From positions 1-50,715 of the forward strand of contig CAVURW010000082.1 in the NCBI GenBank assembly GCA_963743595.1: a stretch of DNA of 50,715 nt. The letters are read 5' to 3'. Below are positions 34,069 through 43,603 of this stretch, one piece after another. This stretch comes from CAVURW01 sp963743595 (GTDB lineage: Bacteria; Verrucomicrobiota; Verrucomicrobiia; Methylacidiphilales; UBA1321). The translations under genes and the position numbers were made by a program. Numbering within the stretch: position 1 is the first letter of the stretch; each line of letters starts with the position of its first letter. The notes beneath the pieces are model-generated. The model saw only the letters and a list, made by a program, of their open reading frames with translations, ran no database searches and was not told where the DNA came from.

Positions 34069-35619
34069 ATGCCTGATTACGCATTGGAGATTGCCTCTGT
34101 TATCGGTGCCGCCCCTACGGATTTAGTAGCCTTCTACGAGACAGGTAACCTCCCGTCCTATAGAAATTCCCATATTAATTGTTTGTCTTTTGAGAAGGCC
34201 AAGGAGATCTCCAAACAGATCCAGCTGCCCAGTTTGGGCATTTGGATCTTGGACAACGCAAATGACTCCAACCCATACGCATATATATCAGTCGGACCGT
34301 GCCAAGGCATGATTCTTCATATATATCACGATGATGGATCAGTAATCGCATTCAAGAGTTTGGGAGACTTTATCGAAGAACTTCGACGCGCTGGGGAGAG
34401 CGGAATAGACATTAATGAGATCAAGCCACAAACGATCATATTTCCTCTGGATTCGGAGATTCGTCGGCTTCTTATCGAATTGCCCTACGATGCTGAATTT
34501 TTACTGAACCTGTATCTTGAAATTACAGAGACACTGGAATGGGAAACTCTACAATTACTTGTTGGCGGCAGTAGGTTGAGCCTGATCAATTCAATGTCGA
34601 CTTACCTTTGGGCGCAAAAAACATTAGATCCAGAAACGATTGATTTATTTGCGAACAGTCCCGATTGGCAAGCGCAGGGTGCGCTCGGCCATTGGCTGGC
34701 TTCAAATCCGAAAATAGAACATTTGGCTCTTGCTGAACGTCTGGCTACTGGGGAGGAACTTACCCAAGTTACCAGACCCGGCAAAGAGGCGGTTAGGGCG
34801 ATCCGAAAATTAGGTTTATCAATCGTAGATCTTTATTTATTGGATGGTGAAATAGCCAACTCTGAATCGTTGCAAGTCACACCTGACCATGGATGGAGAT
34901 TTCCCAGTTGGCGCTATCAGAATGGTGAAGTACAGAACCGTGAGATTCAACTTTATGGGGATGGACAGAAACTCGGACGTATTGAACCTTTTTCGGTTAT
35001 AAAGGTTCGCGCAAAGGTTGATGAGCTGCATTCCTGTGCTCACCTTGTTGAGTTTGTTGGTGCCCTTAACGATACGCTTTTTCAAGAAAGCATCGATTTG
35101 CTCAAGAACTTGGAGGCTCATCGGTACGATATTGTTTATTTTGAAGATACCAGATTCGGCAGGTTTAAAGGCAACCCTAGAGATCACACTTTTGACGGAG
35201 AAGTAACTTGGGAAGGTTTTTTCCCAGATATTCCACAGACGACTGCTCCTTACAGTCCAATTAACGCTATTCAATCACGATCTTATCAGAAGAGATCAGT
35301 TCAGCTCTTAATTCAGTTATATGATTATTATAAACTGGACCGTAATACACTCGAATCAAGACTCCGGCAAGCACTAGACACCTACATTCGATGTGGAGAA
35401 GGTTCTTGGGGAAAAAAGCTCAAGGAATTCTGCCTGAGCGATGTTCACCCGAAATGTCGGGATAGAACTGTTGACCCCGAGGAATTCTACAAAGGGCTAA
35501 CGTTAAGATGTATAGCGATTCGGAAGGACATCGAGTTTAAGTTCGAAACTAATTTGTTTCGGGCTTCCATCCCCTATTTAATCAAAAGGGGAGTCTTCTA
35601 TGCCCCGTATGACCTCTAA
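34069..35619 (+). CDS. AT-rich accessory protein with possible SMI1/KNR4-like N-terminus
   Basis: The 516-residue product is cytosolic by sequence. Residues 1-125 contain SLGIWILDNAN and HIYHDDGSVIAFKSLGDFIEELRRAGESG, reminiscent of SMI1/KNR4 domains, where an aspartate/glycine strand is followed by S-F-x-D-F-L; this is a tentative call. Residues 140-280 are helical with HEAT/LRV-like text (GHWLASNPKIEHLALAERLA). The C-terminal half is unrecognised. The gene is visibly more AT-rich than both neighbours, has no clear ribosome site, and ends overlapping kptA by four bases. SMI1-like proteins often act as toxin immunity proteins; no toxin is seen beside it. Transfer is likely. Confidence 0.6.
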   Translation: MPDYALEIASVIGAAPTDLVAFYETGNLPSYRNSHINCLSFEKAKEISKQIQLPSLGIWILDNANDSNPYAYISVGPCQGMILHIYHDDGSVIAFKSLGDFIEELRRAGESGIDINEIKPQTIIFPLDSEIRRLLIELPYDAEFLLNLYLEITETLEWETLQLLVGGSRLSLINSMSTYLWAQKTLDPETIDLFANSPDWQAQGALGHWLASNPKIEHLALAERLATGEELTQVTRPGKEAVRAIRKLGLSIVDLYLLDGEIANSESLQVTPDHGWRFPSWRYQNGEVQNREIQLYGDGQKLGRIEPFSVIKVRAKVDELHSCAHLVEFVGALNDTLFQESIDLLKNLEAHRYDIVYFEDTRFGRFKGNPRDHTFDGEVTWEGFFPDIPQTTAPYSPINAIQSRSYQKRSVQLLIQLYDYYKLDRNTLESRLRQALDTYIRCGEGSWGKKLKEFCLSDVHPKCRDRTVDPEEFYKGLTLRCIAIRKDIEFKFETNLFRASIPYLIKRGVFYAPYDL

Positions 35620-36179
35620 GGCGAATTAATTATGAACTTTGGCGGCACGCCATCGACCAGCCACACGTTGTTGTCGGTCAGGTAAAAGAGAGACCCGGTG
35701 CGACTCATCTCGCCTGCACGGATTTCCAAGACTACTGGACGTCCGCGTCGCTGGGCCGTTTCGTGGGCAACGGTTCGACTCTCCGTCAGGTGAACGTGGT
35801 GCCGCTCCCGTTTCTCAATACCGGTCTTGCGAATCGATTCGATAAAGCGATCCGGGGTGCCATGGAAAAGGAGCTCCGGCGGCGTCTTGGGTTCCAAGGC
35901 GAGATCGACCTCCACGGAATGGCCTTGGTTCGCGCGAATCCGCAGGCCGTCCTCGCTTAGAGCGAATCGTTTCTTTTCGCTTTCGGCGACCAATCGCGCC
36001 AGCTCATCCCGACTCATCGGCTGGCGATGGATTTCCAGGGCATTCAGCAGGACGCTGACGTCGACCCAGCCTTGGGCGTCCAGGGTGATGCCGATTTTCT
36101 CGGGTTCATGTCGAAGCACGAGGCTGAGGAACTTGCTTTGACGAACCGAATGTTCGTTTGTTTGTTTAATTTTGCTCAT
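35616..36179 (-). CDS. kptA: RNA 2'-phosphotransferase, Tpt1/KptA family
   Basis: The enzyme transfers an internal RNA 2'-phosphate to NAD+, releasing ADP-ribose 1'',2''-cyclic phosphate. In fungi it finishes tRNA splicing; its bacterial role is unsettled. The 187-residue protein shows the family blocks: SLVLRHEPEKIGI with Arg23-His24, GWVDVSVLL, RIRANQGHS, LFHGT, HHVHLTES and GRPVVLEI. It converges on and overlaps the AT-rich gene and is divergent from the serine acetyltransferase gene. A DEAD-box RNA helicase is two genes away, but no RNA ligase or other RNA repair gene is visible. Confidence 0.95.
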   Translation of the reverse strand: MSKIKQTNEHSVRQSKFLSLVLRHEPEKIGITLDAQGWVDVSVLLNALEIHRQPMSRDELARLVAESEKKRFALSEDGLRIRANQGHSVEVDLALEPKTPPELLFHGTPDRFIESIRKTGIEKRERHHVHLTESRTVAHETAQRRGRPVVLEIRAGEMSRTGSLFYLTDNNVWLVDGVPPKFIINSP

Positions 36180-36286
36180 AGTGTCCAGAATATACTAAGG
36201 CGGGCGATGCGGCTAGTGTAAAATCGACACATTAAGCTAAACAGCTCCACCTTTGCACACGCGCTAATAATGGAGTAGCCTCTCAC

Positions 36287-37216
<930 letters not shown>

Positions 37217-37237
37217 GACCGTTTTCGTTCATCGGAA

Positions 37238-38395
37238 ATGACCCGCATTTACCTCGATTACAACGCCACATCGCCGCTCGATCCGCGCGTGCAGGCCGCC
37301 ATGCTTCCCTACCTCTCCGGGACGCTGGGCAATCCCTCCAGTCTACATGCGGAGGGACGTCGTGCACGCGGCGCAATCGATCTGGCCCGGGATGAAATCG
37401 CGACGTGGCTGCGCGGTCGGCCGTCGGAAATCATCTTCACCGGCGGGGGCACGGAGAGCAATAATCTCGCGATCGAAGGGCTGTCTTTTGCACACGCAGC
37501 GAAGGGCCGGCACCTCATCACGTCGCGGGTGGAACATCACGCCGTTCTCCACGCCATGGAATCACTGGAAAAGCGGCACGATTTTTCGGTCACCTACCTG
37601 CCCGTCGATTCACGCGGTCTTGTCGATCCCGCCCAATTGAAGGCGGCCCTGCGCCCCGAGACGAGTCTTGTCTCGATTATCAGTGCCAATAACGAAACCG
37701 GCGTGGTCCAACCCATCGCCGAGCTCGCACAAATCACCCGGTCTGCCGGGGCGCTTTTCCATACGGACGCTGTTCAAATGATCGGGCGCGCGCCGGTTCC
37801 CGCCGACAAGTGGGGTGTCGATGCACTGAGCTTCACGGCGCACAAGTTACACGGCCCCCTGGGAGCGGGCGTCTTGTGGTTGCGCGCAGGCATTGCGATT
37901 GCGCCGATTCTTCACGGCGGTTCGCACGAAAACGAGCGTCGGCCCGGGACCGAAAACACCGCCGCAATTGTGGGGCTTGCCACTGCGGTTCGGCTCTTCG
38001 GGACGCCCGATGCTGCGGAATTGCGCCGCCAGGACGAATGGATTGATGCGCTGTGGGTTGAGTTGGCAGCACTTGGCGAAATTCGTTGGAACGGGCAAGG
38101 CGCACCCCGTCTCCCCAACACACTGAGTCTCACGCTGAGCCATCTGCATCCAGAGCATCTGCTCATTGCGCTCGATTTGGCCGGGCTATCCGTCTCATCC
38201 GGCTCAGCGTGCCTGGTCGGTTCGGTCCGGCCTTCCCATGTGCTTGCTGCGATGTTTCCCGACGTTCCCACGTTGCATTCGCACAAGTCCGCGACAATTC
38301 GAATTTCAATCGGAACCGAGACGGCCGATTCCGCGCGAGCCGACGTGGCGACGCGAATCAGCGACGTGGTGAAGCACCAGCGGGCGCTCTCTTAG
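37238..38395 (+). CDS. Cysteine desulfurase, NifS/IscS-like class V aminotransferase
   Basis: This PLP enzyme takes sulfur from cysteine for Fe-S clusters or tRNA thiolation. In the 385-residue protein I see the opening YLDYNATSPLDPRV, FTGGGTESNN, the cofactor-binding H in EHHAVL, and SANNETGVVQPI. The PLP lysine is Lys203 in SFTAHKLHGPLG, followed by ERRPGTENT. The active-site Cys325 lies in SSGSACLVGSVRPSHVL, where the S-G-S-A-C loop marks the IscS/NifS group. It is coupled to cysE upstream. No iscU or tRNA thiolase gene is adjacent. Confidence 0.94.
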   Translation: MTRIYLDYNATSPLDPRVQAAMLPYLSGTLGNPSSLHAEGRRARGAIDLARDEIATWLRGRPSEIIFTGGGTESNNLAIEGLSFAHAAKGRHLITSRVEHHAVLHAMESLEKRHDFSVTYLPVDSRGLVDPAQLKAALRPETSLVSIISANNETGVVQPIAELAQITRSAGALFHTDAVQMIGRAPVPADKWGVDALSFTAHKLHGPLGAGVLWLRAGIAIAPILHGGSHENERRPGTENTAAIVGLATAVRLFGTPDAAELRRQDEWIDALWVELAALGEIRWNGQGAPRLPNTLSLTLSHLHPEHLLIALDLAGLSVSSGSACLVGSVRPSHVLAAMFPDVPTLHSHKSATIRISIGTETADSARADVATRISDVVKHQRALS

Positions 38396-38446
38396 TGGTC
38401 TTGGCCTAAAGGCAGGAAAGCATCGTGAAGGCGCACTGAATCATCA

Positions 38447-38481
38447 TAAAAAAACCTGCGACCTATTTCGAGCCGCAGGTT
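38447..38481 (-). terminator. Rho-independent terminator of the VirB2-like gene
   Basis: On the minus strand AACCTGCG pairs with CGCAGGTT (plus coordinates 38474-38481 and 38453-38460), followed by seven T. It lies 22 bp after the stop codon of the two-TM gene. Confidence 0.88.
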
Positions 38482-38503
38482 CCGCGAATGACTTGGCTTT
38501 TCT

Positions 38504-38782
38504 TTAGTGAGAAGAGAAGTCGGAAACGGTGTCAGGAGAGAGGTTGACGCCAGCGTAACCGAAACCGCTGAACACATTGTACAGGATCATCGGAGCAGCA
38601 GCGATGAGCACGCCGCCGATGATGTCCATGACGCCCGCATCACCCTTTGAGATGTTGGCAGAACCTTGGATGACTTTGATCGTTCCCCACAAAAATGCGA
38701 CGAGCATGATGATGAACAGAACGTAGCTGAATGAGGCCGTGATGGTGGAGGCCGTACCGAGAAACATTGCATGAGTTAACAT
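38504..38782 (-). CDS. Orphan two-TM small protein, VirB2/TrbC pilin-like
   Basis: This 92-residue protein has two hydrophobic helices (about residues 17-40, SYVLFIIMLVAFLWGTIKV, and 52-75, MDIIGGVLIAAAPMILYNVF) joined by a short polar loop (GSANISKGDAG). The size, spacing and Gly-rich second helix fit the VirB2/TrbC pilin family, but no long signal peptide is present and no type IV secretion gene is in the window. It could instead be an unrelated membrane protein. It has its own strong terminator and a 298-bp AT-rich upstream region, suggesting independent and possibly high expression. Confidence 0.6.
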   Translation of the reverse strand: MLTHAMFLGTASTITASFSYVLFIIMLVAFLWGTIKVIQGSANISKGDAGVMDIIGGVLIAAAPMILYNVFSGFGYAGVNLSPDTVSDFSSH

Positions 38783-39080
38783 AATTTTGATTTTCTTTCT
38801 TTGGTTTGTTTTAACTGACTCTTTGTCTGTTTATGGGGATAAGCTGAGGGGGCGATTGGGTCAAGGATTATTTGAACATTACAAGGAAGAAATGTTTTTG
38901 GCCGGTCTGGACTGGGCAATTTTGCGCCAAATTCCTTATGTTTTTATCGTAACATGCTGATTACCAGTATAATACGGTGATTTTAGAGTATCTAAGACGC
39001 CGATTGCCATTGCTTCTCCAAACCTTTCCGAACATTACAAACCCGAAGCCCAGAAATTGTCCGCCGCATTACTCGAATTA
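38783..39080 (-). promoter_or_regulatory. AT-rich region upstream of the VirB2-like gene
   Basis: There is no supported gene in this 298-bp spacer. On the minus strand TTGACC (38859-38864) and TATCCC (38836-38841) are 17 bases apart, a weak promoter candidate. A TATAAT occurs on the plus strand at 38968-38973 without a good -35. The 5' leader before the ATG is A-rich (AAAGAAAGAAAATC) with no true Shine-Dalgarno. Confidence 0.3.
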
Positions 39081-39575
39081 TCAGAATCCAGTCTTCAACT
39101 GATTTAAGAACTCTTCGTCTTCCGTAGAAAGTTCGATTTTAAAAAGTTCAGAAATGGGCACCCAACGAACGTCCTTGGCATCGACGGCATGCGGTTCACC
39201 CTGAACGATTTCTGCCCGGAAAAAGTGAAGGTCCAAATCGAGATCCGGGTAACGGTTCGGCACCGTTTTCAAGTGATCCTGAACGCGACATTCCACGCCC
39301 ACTTCCTCCAGAAGCTCCCGGACCAACGCGTCTTGTAAGGATTCGCCCGGCTCTACTTTGCCGCCCGGAAATTCCCACATGCCGCCAAACCGGTCTTCGA
39401 GCTTCCGCTGCGAAATGAGAAAGAGTTCGTTCCGGTTGATGACGGCCGAAACCACGTGCAGTTTTGGGTGCGAGGGAATGCGATCCGGCGGTACTGTTTC
39501 CTTGACCAAGCGGATGGCCTTGCACCGGAACGAGCCAAGTGGAGCGGAGCCTTCCGCAGGATACGACAGCGTCAC
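39081..39575 (-). CDS. Nudix hydrolase, MutT-like
   Basis: The Nudix box GX5EX7REUXEEXGU is complete within GGKVEPGESLQDALVREL and LEEVGV (about residues 72-95). The fold opens at about residue 40 with KLHVVSAVINRNELFLISQR, like MutT/8-oxo-dGTP diphosphatases; the actual substrate cannot be told. The start is GTG 39575, whose GTGA overlaps the stop of the transaldolase gene. The N-terminal 38 residues are not part of the Nudix fold, so a later start is possible. Confidence 0.88.
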   Translation of the reverse strand: MTLSYPAEGSAPLGSFRCKAIRLVKETVPPDRIPSHPKLHVVSAVINRNELFLISQRKLEDRFGGMWEFPGGKVEPGESLQDALVRELLEEVGVECRVQDHLKTVPNRYPDLDLDLHFFRAEIVQGEPHAVDAKDVRWVPISELFKIELSTEDEEFLNQLKTGF

Positions 39576-40216
39576 TTTTTAACTTTCTCCCAATCTGCGA
39601 GGAATTTTTTCAGACCGGCCTCTGTGAGAGGGTGAGAGATCAATTGCTTCAGAACGGAGAACGGTGCTGTGATCACATCACTACCGATTCGAGCTGCTTC
39701 CAGAAAGTGCATGGGTGAACGGGCGCTAGCGGTCAGGATTTGCGTATCGAAACCGTAATTGTCGTAGATCAGCCGAATATCGCGGATGACCTGCATTCCT
39801 TCAGAACCGATGTCATCGATTCGTCCTACAAATGGGCTGATGTAAGTGGCACCGGCTTTGGCCGCCAAGAGCGCTTGATTAGCTGAAAAACAGAGCGTGA
39901 CGTTCGTTTTGATGCCGTTCGCGCTGAAATGTTTCACGGCTTTCAGTCCCTCAGCAATCAACGGGACTTTTACGACTATGTTCTTGTGCCACTTAGCGAT
40001 GCTCTCGCCCTCTTCGATCATCTCCTTGGCACCGAGGCTTACGACTTCCGCGCTGATTGGCCCATCGATGATCTCTGTAATTTCCATAATCAGCTGGCGG
40101 AACGGCTTGCCGCTCTTTGCTGCCAAAGTGGGATTGGTCGTCACGCCGTCGATAAGCCCCATCTCCACGGCTTCGCGAATTTCAGTAGTTTCACCAGAAT
40201 CGATGAAGATTTTCAT
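39572..40216 (-). CDS. Transaldolase/fructose-6-phosphate aldolase, TalC family
   Basis: The product is a 214-residue TIM barrel starting MKIFIDSGETTEIREAVEMGLIDGVTTNPTL, the small transaldolase signature. The Schiff-base lysine is Lys83 in NIVVKVPL. GIKTNVTLCFSANQALLAAKAGA, SPFVGRIDDIG and TASARSPMHFLEAA follow as expected. The length equals that of TalC/FSA enzymes, which act as decameric transaldolases of the pentose phosphate pathway or as F6P aldolases; sequence alone does not separate the two. ATG 40216 is chosen over the open-frame start at 40252 because MKIFID is the conserved start. It is coupled to the Nudix gene. Confidence 0.93.
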   Translation of the reverse strand: MKIFIDSGETTEIREAVEMGLIDGVTTNPTLAAKSGKPFRQLIMEITEIIDGPISAEVVSLGAKEMIEEGESIAKWHKNIVVKVPLIAEGLKAVKHFSANGIKTNVTLCFSANQALLAAKAGATYISPFVGRIDDIGSEGMQVIRDIRLIYDNYGFDTQILTASARSPMHFLEAARIGSDVITAPFSVLKQLISHPLTEAGLKKFLADWEKVKK

Positions 40217-40273
40217 ATCGCGGAACTGTAGCAACCTCGAGCCTTGTAGCAACCGGTAAAAATGATGTGCTTG

Positions 40274-42961
40274 TTATTTGGCCGGGCTGGGCGAAAACGA
40301 TGGGAAATTGGTTTTAAGCCGCTTCCGGCAATCTTCTGCGTTCTGGGAATCACCCGCCAGATCATAGGCTTCAGCGGCACGATCCAGGGCTTGCGGAGCG
40401 GTCGCGTCACTCGGAAAAAGCACCGGGATTTGAGCATATTGTTTTGCGGCGCGTGGGTAATCTTTCTCGCCCAGGGCAATATCGGCCAGCAAGAGTAAAA
40501 TCTGGGGCGTATCGGGACCTTCGGGCTCAATCGTTAAGGCCTTATGCCCGAGCTCTTGAGCCGTCTTGAAATCACCCGTACCGATATGGGCGCGAGCGGT
40601 GGAAATGAGGAGATCTGGGTTTTTCAATTGATCCGGCTCCAGCTTTGCATAGGTGTCGTAGCTGGTAACCGCCTGGGAATACTGGCCCTGTTGCAGCTGC
40701 ACGTCCGCAAGGAGACGCCATGAAGCGGAGAGGAATTTACCCGCATCCGGACTGGCGATAACCTTGCTATAATTCGCTGCGGCTTGAGAGAGGCGACCGG
40801 CCTGTTTTTCCTGTTGCGCCATCCAGTAGTAGATATCCACAGGCAACCGCGCCTTAGCAGCCTCTGCAGGATCGGTGGGCAGAGGGAGCGAATCGTATTG
40901 AAGGACGAATCCCTCGGTGCTTGCCAAATCGTGAAGCGCGTATGCCGAGAGCGCCAGACGCAGAGTGGCCGGTTGAATCCACGCGACATCTGCGGCGCAG
41001 GCACGTTTCAGGTACGGAATCGCTTCCTCATATTTCTTCTTCGAAAAGAGGTTGTTGCCGACGCCAAATTCAGCGATCGCGCGGAGCTTGGTCTTCGGGA
41101 ATTTGGTGAGCAACTGGGTAAAGATTTGCGCGGCGGCGTCAGACTGTGCGGAGTCTTTCGTATAAATCAGGCCCAGCGATTCCATGGCAGCTTCTTGTTC
41201 CGGCGATCCCGGCCCGGCGTCTGCAAGCACCTTTTGCCAGACGAGCGTCGCCTCTGGAATGCGATTGGCGTCCTGAAGACAAACGCCAAGTCGCTCGCGA
41301 GCGCGTAAGACCGTCAGATCGGAGGCCAGGGAAGTGTCCCGGTCGCAAATCGCCAGGTAATCTTGGTAGTTCTGGATCGCTTGCGGCCAGTTTTTCACGT
41401 TGTTGTAGCACGTGGCAAGCTGCAACCGGACGTCCTTCAGCGTGACCTCCGCCCGACCTATCGGCTTGGCCAGTTCTTCCCAAACAGGCGCCGCCTCTGC
41501 CCATCGCCCCTGATGGGAGAGTTCTCCGGCAAGTATGAGTTGCGCTTTCGCTTGATATTTCGAACCCGGCCACGCTTTCAGGTAGCCTTGCGTGAGATCG
41601 ACCGTCTTGGCGGAGTCGATTCGGATCTTCGCCAGCACTTCATAGAAGGCGATGACCGGCGCTCCGGGCGAATTCGGGTAGGCTTTCAAGTAGGCATCGA
41701 AGGCCGTAACGGCTCCGGGCCAGTCCTTCAGCGCGAACTTCACCTGGCCGAGCTGGGACGCGATTTCTGGCTTGTACTCGTCCAAAATCAAATCCGGTTG
41801 AGCGGTGTAGGTCTGGAGCCAGCGATCGTATTCCTGTTTTTGGAAAGCGAGTCGAAGCAGCCCCGTATTCGCGATCTGTTTGAGCTCAGGCGTCGCTTGT
41901 GGCATGGCCAGTGCCCGGACAAAGAGACCGTATGCATCCGTGGTATCGCCCGTTTGCAGGGCCGACCAGCCTCCATGCGCAGCCGCGTAGGCTTGCACCG
42001 TGGGGTCCGTGGAGAGTTTGAGCGTCACTTCCCAATTCGCAAAAGCGTTTTTGGAATCACTATCTTGATCTTGCTCAGCGGCTAAGAGCAAGGCGGCCGG
42101 AGCAGAGTAACGACATGGCGGATCTAACTCAGCTAGCGATTTGAGCAACTGCTCGGCGCGATCTTTATCGGCCGCAGTCATCGTCGTCTGAGAGAGAAGG
42201 CATTGGGCGATAAAGTAGGTGGCAGCCGTTTTGAAATCGCCCTCACCGCGATCCAGAACGATCTGAAAAGCGGTCTGCGCGCCGATTAAATCGTGATTGT
42301 TGTAGAGGATTTGGCCGCGAAAAAGCTCGGCGTTAATGCGAAAGGGGCCATCCGGGTAGGTCTTGACTTGGTAATCGAATGCGGCGAGCGCGTCCTTCGT
42401 CAGGTTCAAGGAACGGTAACAATCGCCGAGCTGGAAAAGGATCTGCTCGCGCCGACCACTGGAGGGATAGAGACCGGCAAATTTTGAGAGAAGCTTGATC
42501 GCCATCTCATATTGCTGCTGTTGATAAGCCACTTGCGATTGCTGGAAGAGGCTCGCTTCCGGCGTGGTGACCACGAACGCTGCGGGATTCGGGCTGACGA
42601 GTGTAAAGTTCGGGGCGGCGGGGGTGGGACTGGGAGCAACGGCGGGCGAGGGAAGAACGACTGGGCCGCCAATGGCCGGTGAACGGGTCGGAGTTGCGAC
42701 GGGGCTAGGCGTCAGTTTTGGCGTGGCCGTAGGCGATGGTGCGGGAGCAGCGGTGGGTGCTACCACGGGAGCGGCTGTCGGAGCAATGGGAGCCACCGGA
42801 ATCGTCGGTTCAGGCGAGGCGGGAGCTACTGGTGCCACGGGGATGTTCGGCGTCGGCGCGGGCACAGCAGGCGCGACTGGAATATCCTGTGCATGAAGCG
42901 TGGGCGACGCGATCATCGCGACGATGCCGAGCAAGATTCTCAGGTCGTGCAATCGGCTCAT
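40274..42961 (-). CDS. Exported TPR protein (895 aa) with Pro-rich N-terminal linker
   Basis: A signal peptide (residues 1-24, ending LHAQD) precedes a Pro/Ala/Thr-rich linker to about residue 130. The remainder is TPR, roughly fifteen units. The first (LFQQSQVAYQQQQYEMAIKLL, ILFQLGDCYRSLNLTKDALAAFDY) resemble the BamD/YbgF type of outer-membrane-associated TPR proteins. The chain has no catalytic motif. Its ATG overlaps the ExbD-like stop (ATGA). This arrangement suggests a periplasmic partner for a proton-driven TolR/ExbD-type complex. Confidence 0.85.
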   Translation of the reverse strand: MSRLHDLRILLGIVAMIASPTLHAQDIPVAPAVPAPTPNIPVAPVAPASPEPTIPVAPIAPTAAPVVAPTAAPAPSPTATPKLTPSPVATPTRSPAIGGPVVLPSPAVAPSPTPAAPNFTLVSPNPAAFVVTTPEASLFQQSQVAYQQQQYEMAIKLLSKFAGLYPSSGRREQILFQLGDCYRSLNLTKDALAAFDYQVKTYPDGPFRINAELFRGQILYNNHDLIGAQTAFQIVLDRGEGDFKTAATYFIAQCLLSQTTMTAADKDRAEQLLKSLAELDPPCRYSAPAALLLAAEQDQDSDSKNAFANWEVTLKLSTDPTVQAYAAAHGGWSALQTGDTTDAYGLFVRALAMPQATPELKQIANTGLLRLAFQKQEYDRWLQTYTAQPDLILDEYKPEIASQLGQVKFALKDWPGAVTAFDAYLKAYPNSPGAPVIAFYEVLAKIRIDSAKTVDLTQGYLKAWPGSKYQAKAQLILAGELSHQGRWAEAAPVWEELAKPIGRAEVTLKDVRLQLATCYNNVKNWPQAIQNYQDYLAICDRDTSLASDLTVLRARERLGVCLQDANRIPEATLVWQKVLADAGPGSPEQEAAMESLGLIYTKDSAQSDAAAQIFTQLLTKFPKTKLRAIAEFGVGNNLFSKKKYEEAIPYLKRACAADVAWIQPATLRLALSAYALHDLASTEGFVLQYDSLPLPTDPAEAAKARLPVDIYYWMAQQEKQAGRLSQAAANYSKVIASPDAGKFLSASWRLLADVQLQQGQYSQAVTSYDTYAKLEPDQLKNPDLLISTARAHIGTGDFKTAQELGHKALTIEPEGPDTPQILLLLADIALGEKDYPRAAKQYAQIPVLFPSDATAPQALDRAAEAYDLAGDSQNAEDCRKRLKTNFPSFSPSPAK

Positions 42962-43503
42962 GGCGAGGATTGTATGTTCACGGAAGTGAGGTGGTTCTCT
43001 TTGCAGATTTGGAGAAGTTGCAGGATATCCTCATACGGAATCCCGGGCTTCGCCGAGAGGATAATCGAAGGAGGAACCGGCTTTTTCGCCAGTTTAACGA
43101 GTTGAGCCCGGAGCTCAGGAAGCGTGGCGGGGGCGTCGTTGACCGTGAACAGGTGATTCGGGAAGAGGGTGACCAAGAGCAGCGCGTCGGAGGAGGCTCG
43201 TGGAGTGGGGCTGGGCGTCGGCGGGCGATTGGGCTCCGGGGTGAATGGGGCGGGGGTGTTGGTCTGATCGAGCGACGAGTCGTCCGGCGCAGGGACGGTG
43301 CTGGGTGCGTAGACGGTTTTCCACGGTTGATTCGAACTGGCCAATGCATCGAGATCAGGAAGCGGTCCGTTATAGGGAATTGCTTCGGAACCGAGCGCTG
43401 TTTGGACCGAGGCGTTCCAGCCCACCACATAGCCGAGCAGAAACGGGGGGATGACCACGCAGAAGAGGATGACCGCTATGAAGAAGCCCCGTTGTCTGAC
43501 CAT
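42958..43503 (-). CDS. ExbD/TolR-like single-TM protein
   Basis: The 181-residue product has an N-terminal membrane segment (about residues 7-28, FFIAVILFCVVIPPFLLGYVVG). A Pro/Thr-rich linker follows to about residue 105. The C-terminal domain LLLVTLFPNHLFTVNDAPAT...LPELRAQLVKLA...PSIILSAKPGIPYEDILQLLQICKENHLTSVNIQ follows the ExbD/TolR periplasmic pattern of two strands, a helix, and a pre-C-terminal helix-strand. The conserved intramembrane Asp of ExbD (proton path) is not visible in the TM segment, and no ExbB/TolQ gene is adjacent, so it may be a non-motor relative. It is translationally coupled to the TPR gene. Confidence 0.6.
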   Translation of the reverse strand: MVRQRGFFIAVILFCVVIPPFLLGYVVGWNASVQTALGSEAIPYNGPLPDLDALASSNQPWKTVYAPSTVPAPDDSSLDQTNTPAPFTPEPNRPPTPSPTPRASSDALLLVTLFPNHLFTVNDAPATLPELRAQLVKLAKKPVPPSIILSAKPGIPYEDILQLLQICKENHLTSVNIQSSP

Positions 43504-43603
43504 AGGTCCCGCAAGTCTACTGCGTATTTCAAAGGGGCGAAGTCTTTTTTGCAGACGGGTAACAGAGCGCCGGGACCCGGCGTATTGGATCGGTAGAAAA
43601 TTC

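Noticed and set aside
32909..34084. 391-codon minus-strand open frame opposite the DEAD-box helicase
   Set aside because: It is antisense to a fully conserved helicase with intact motifs, and it has no family resemblance.
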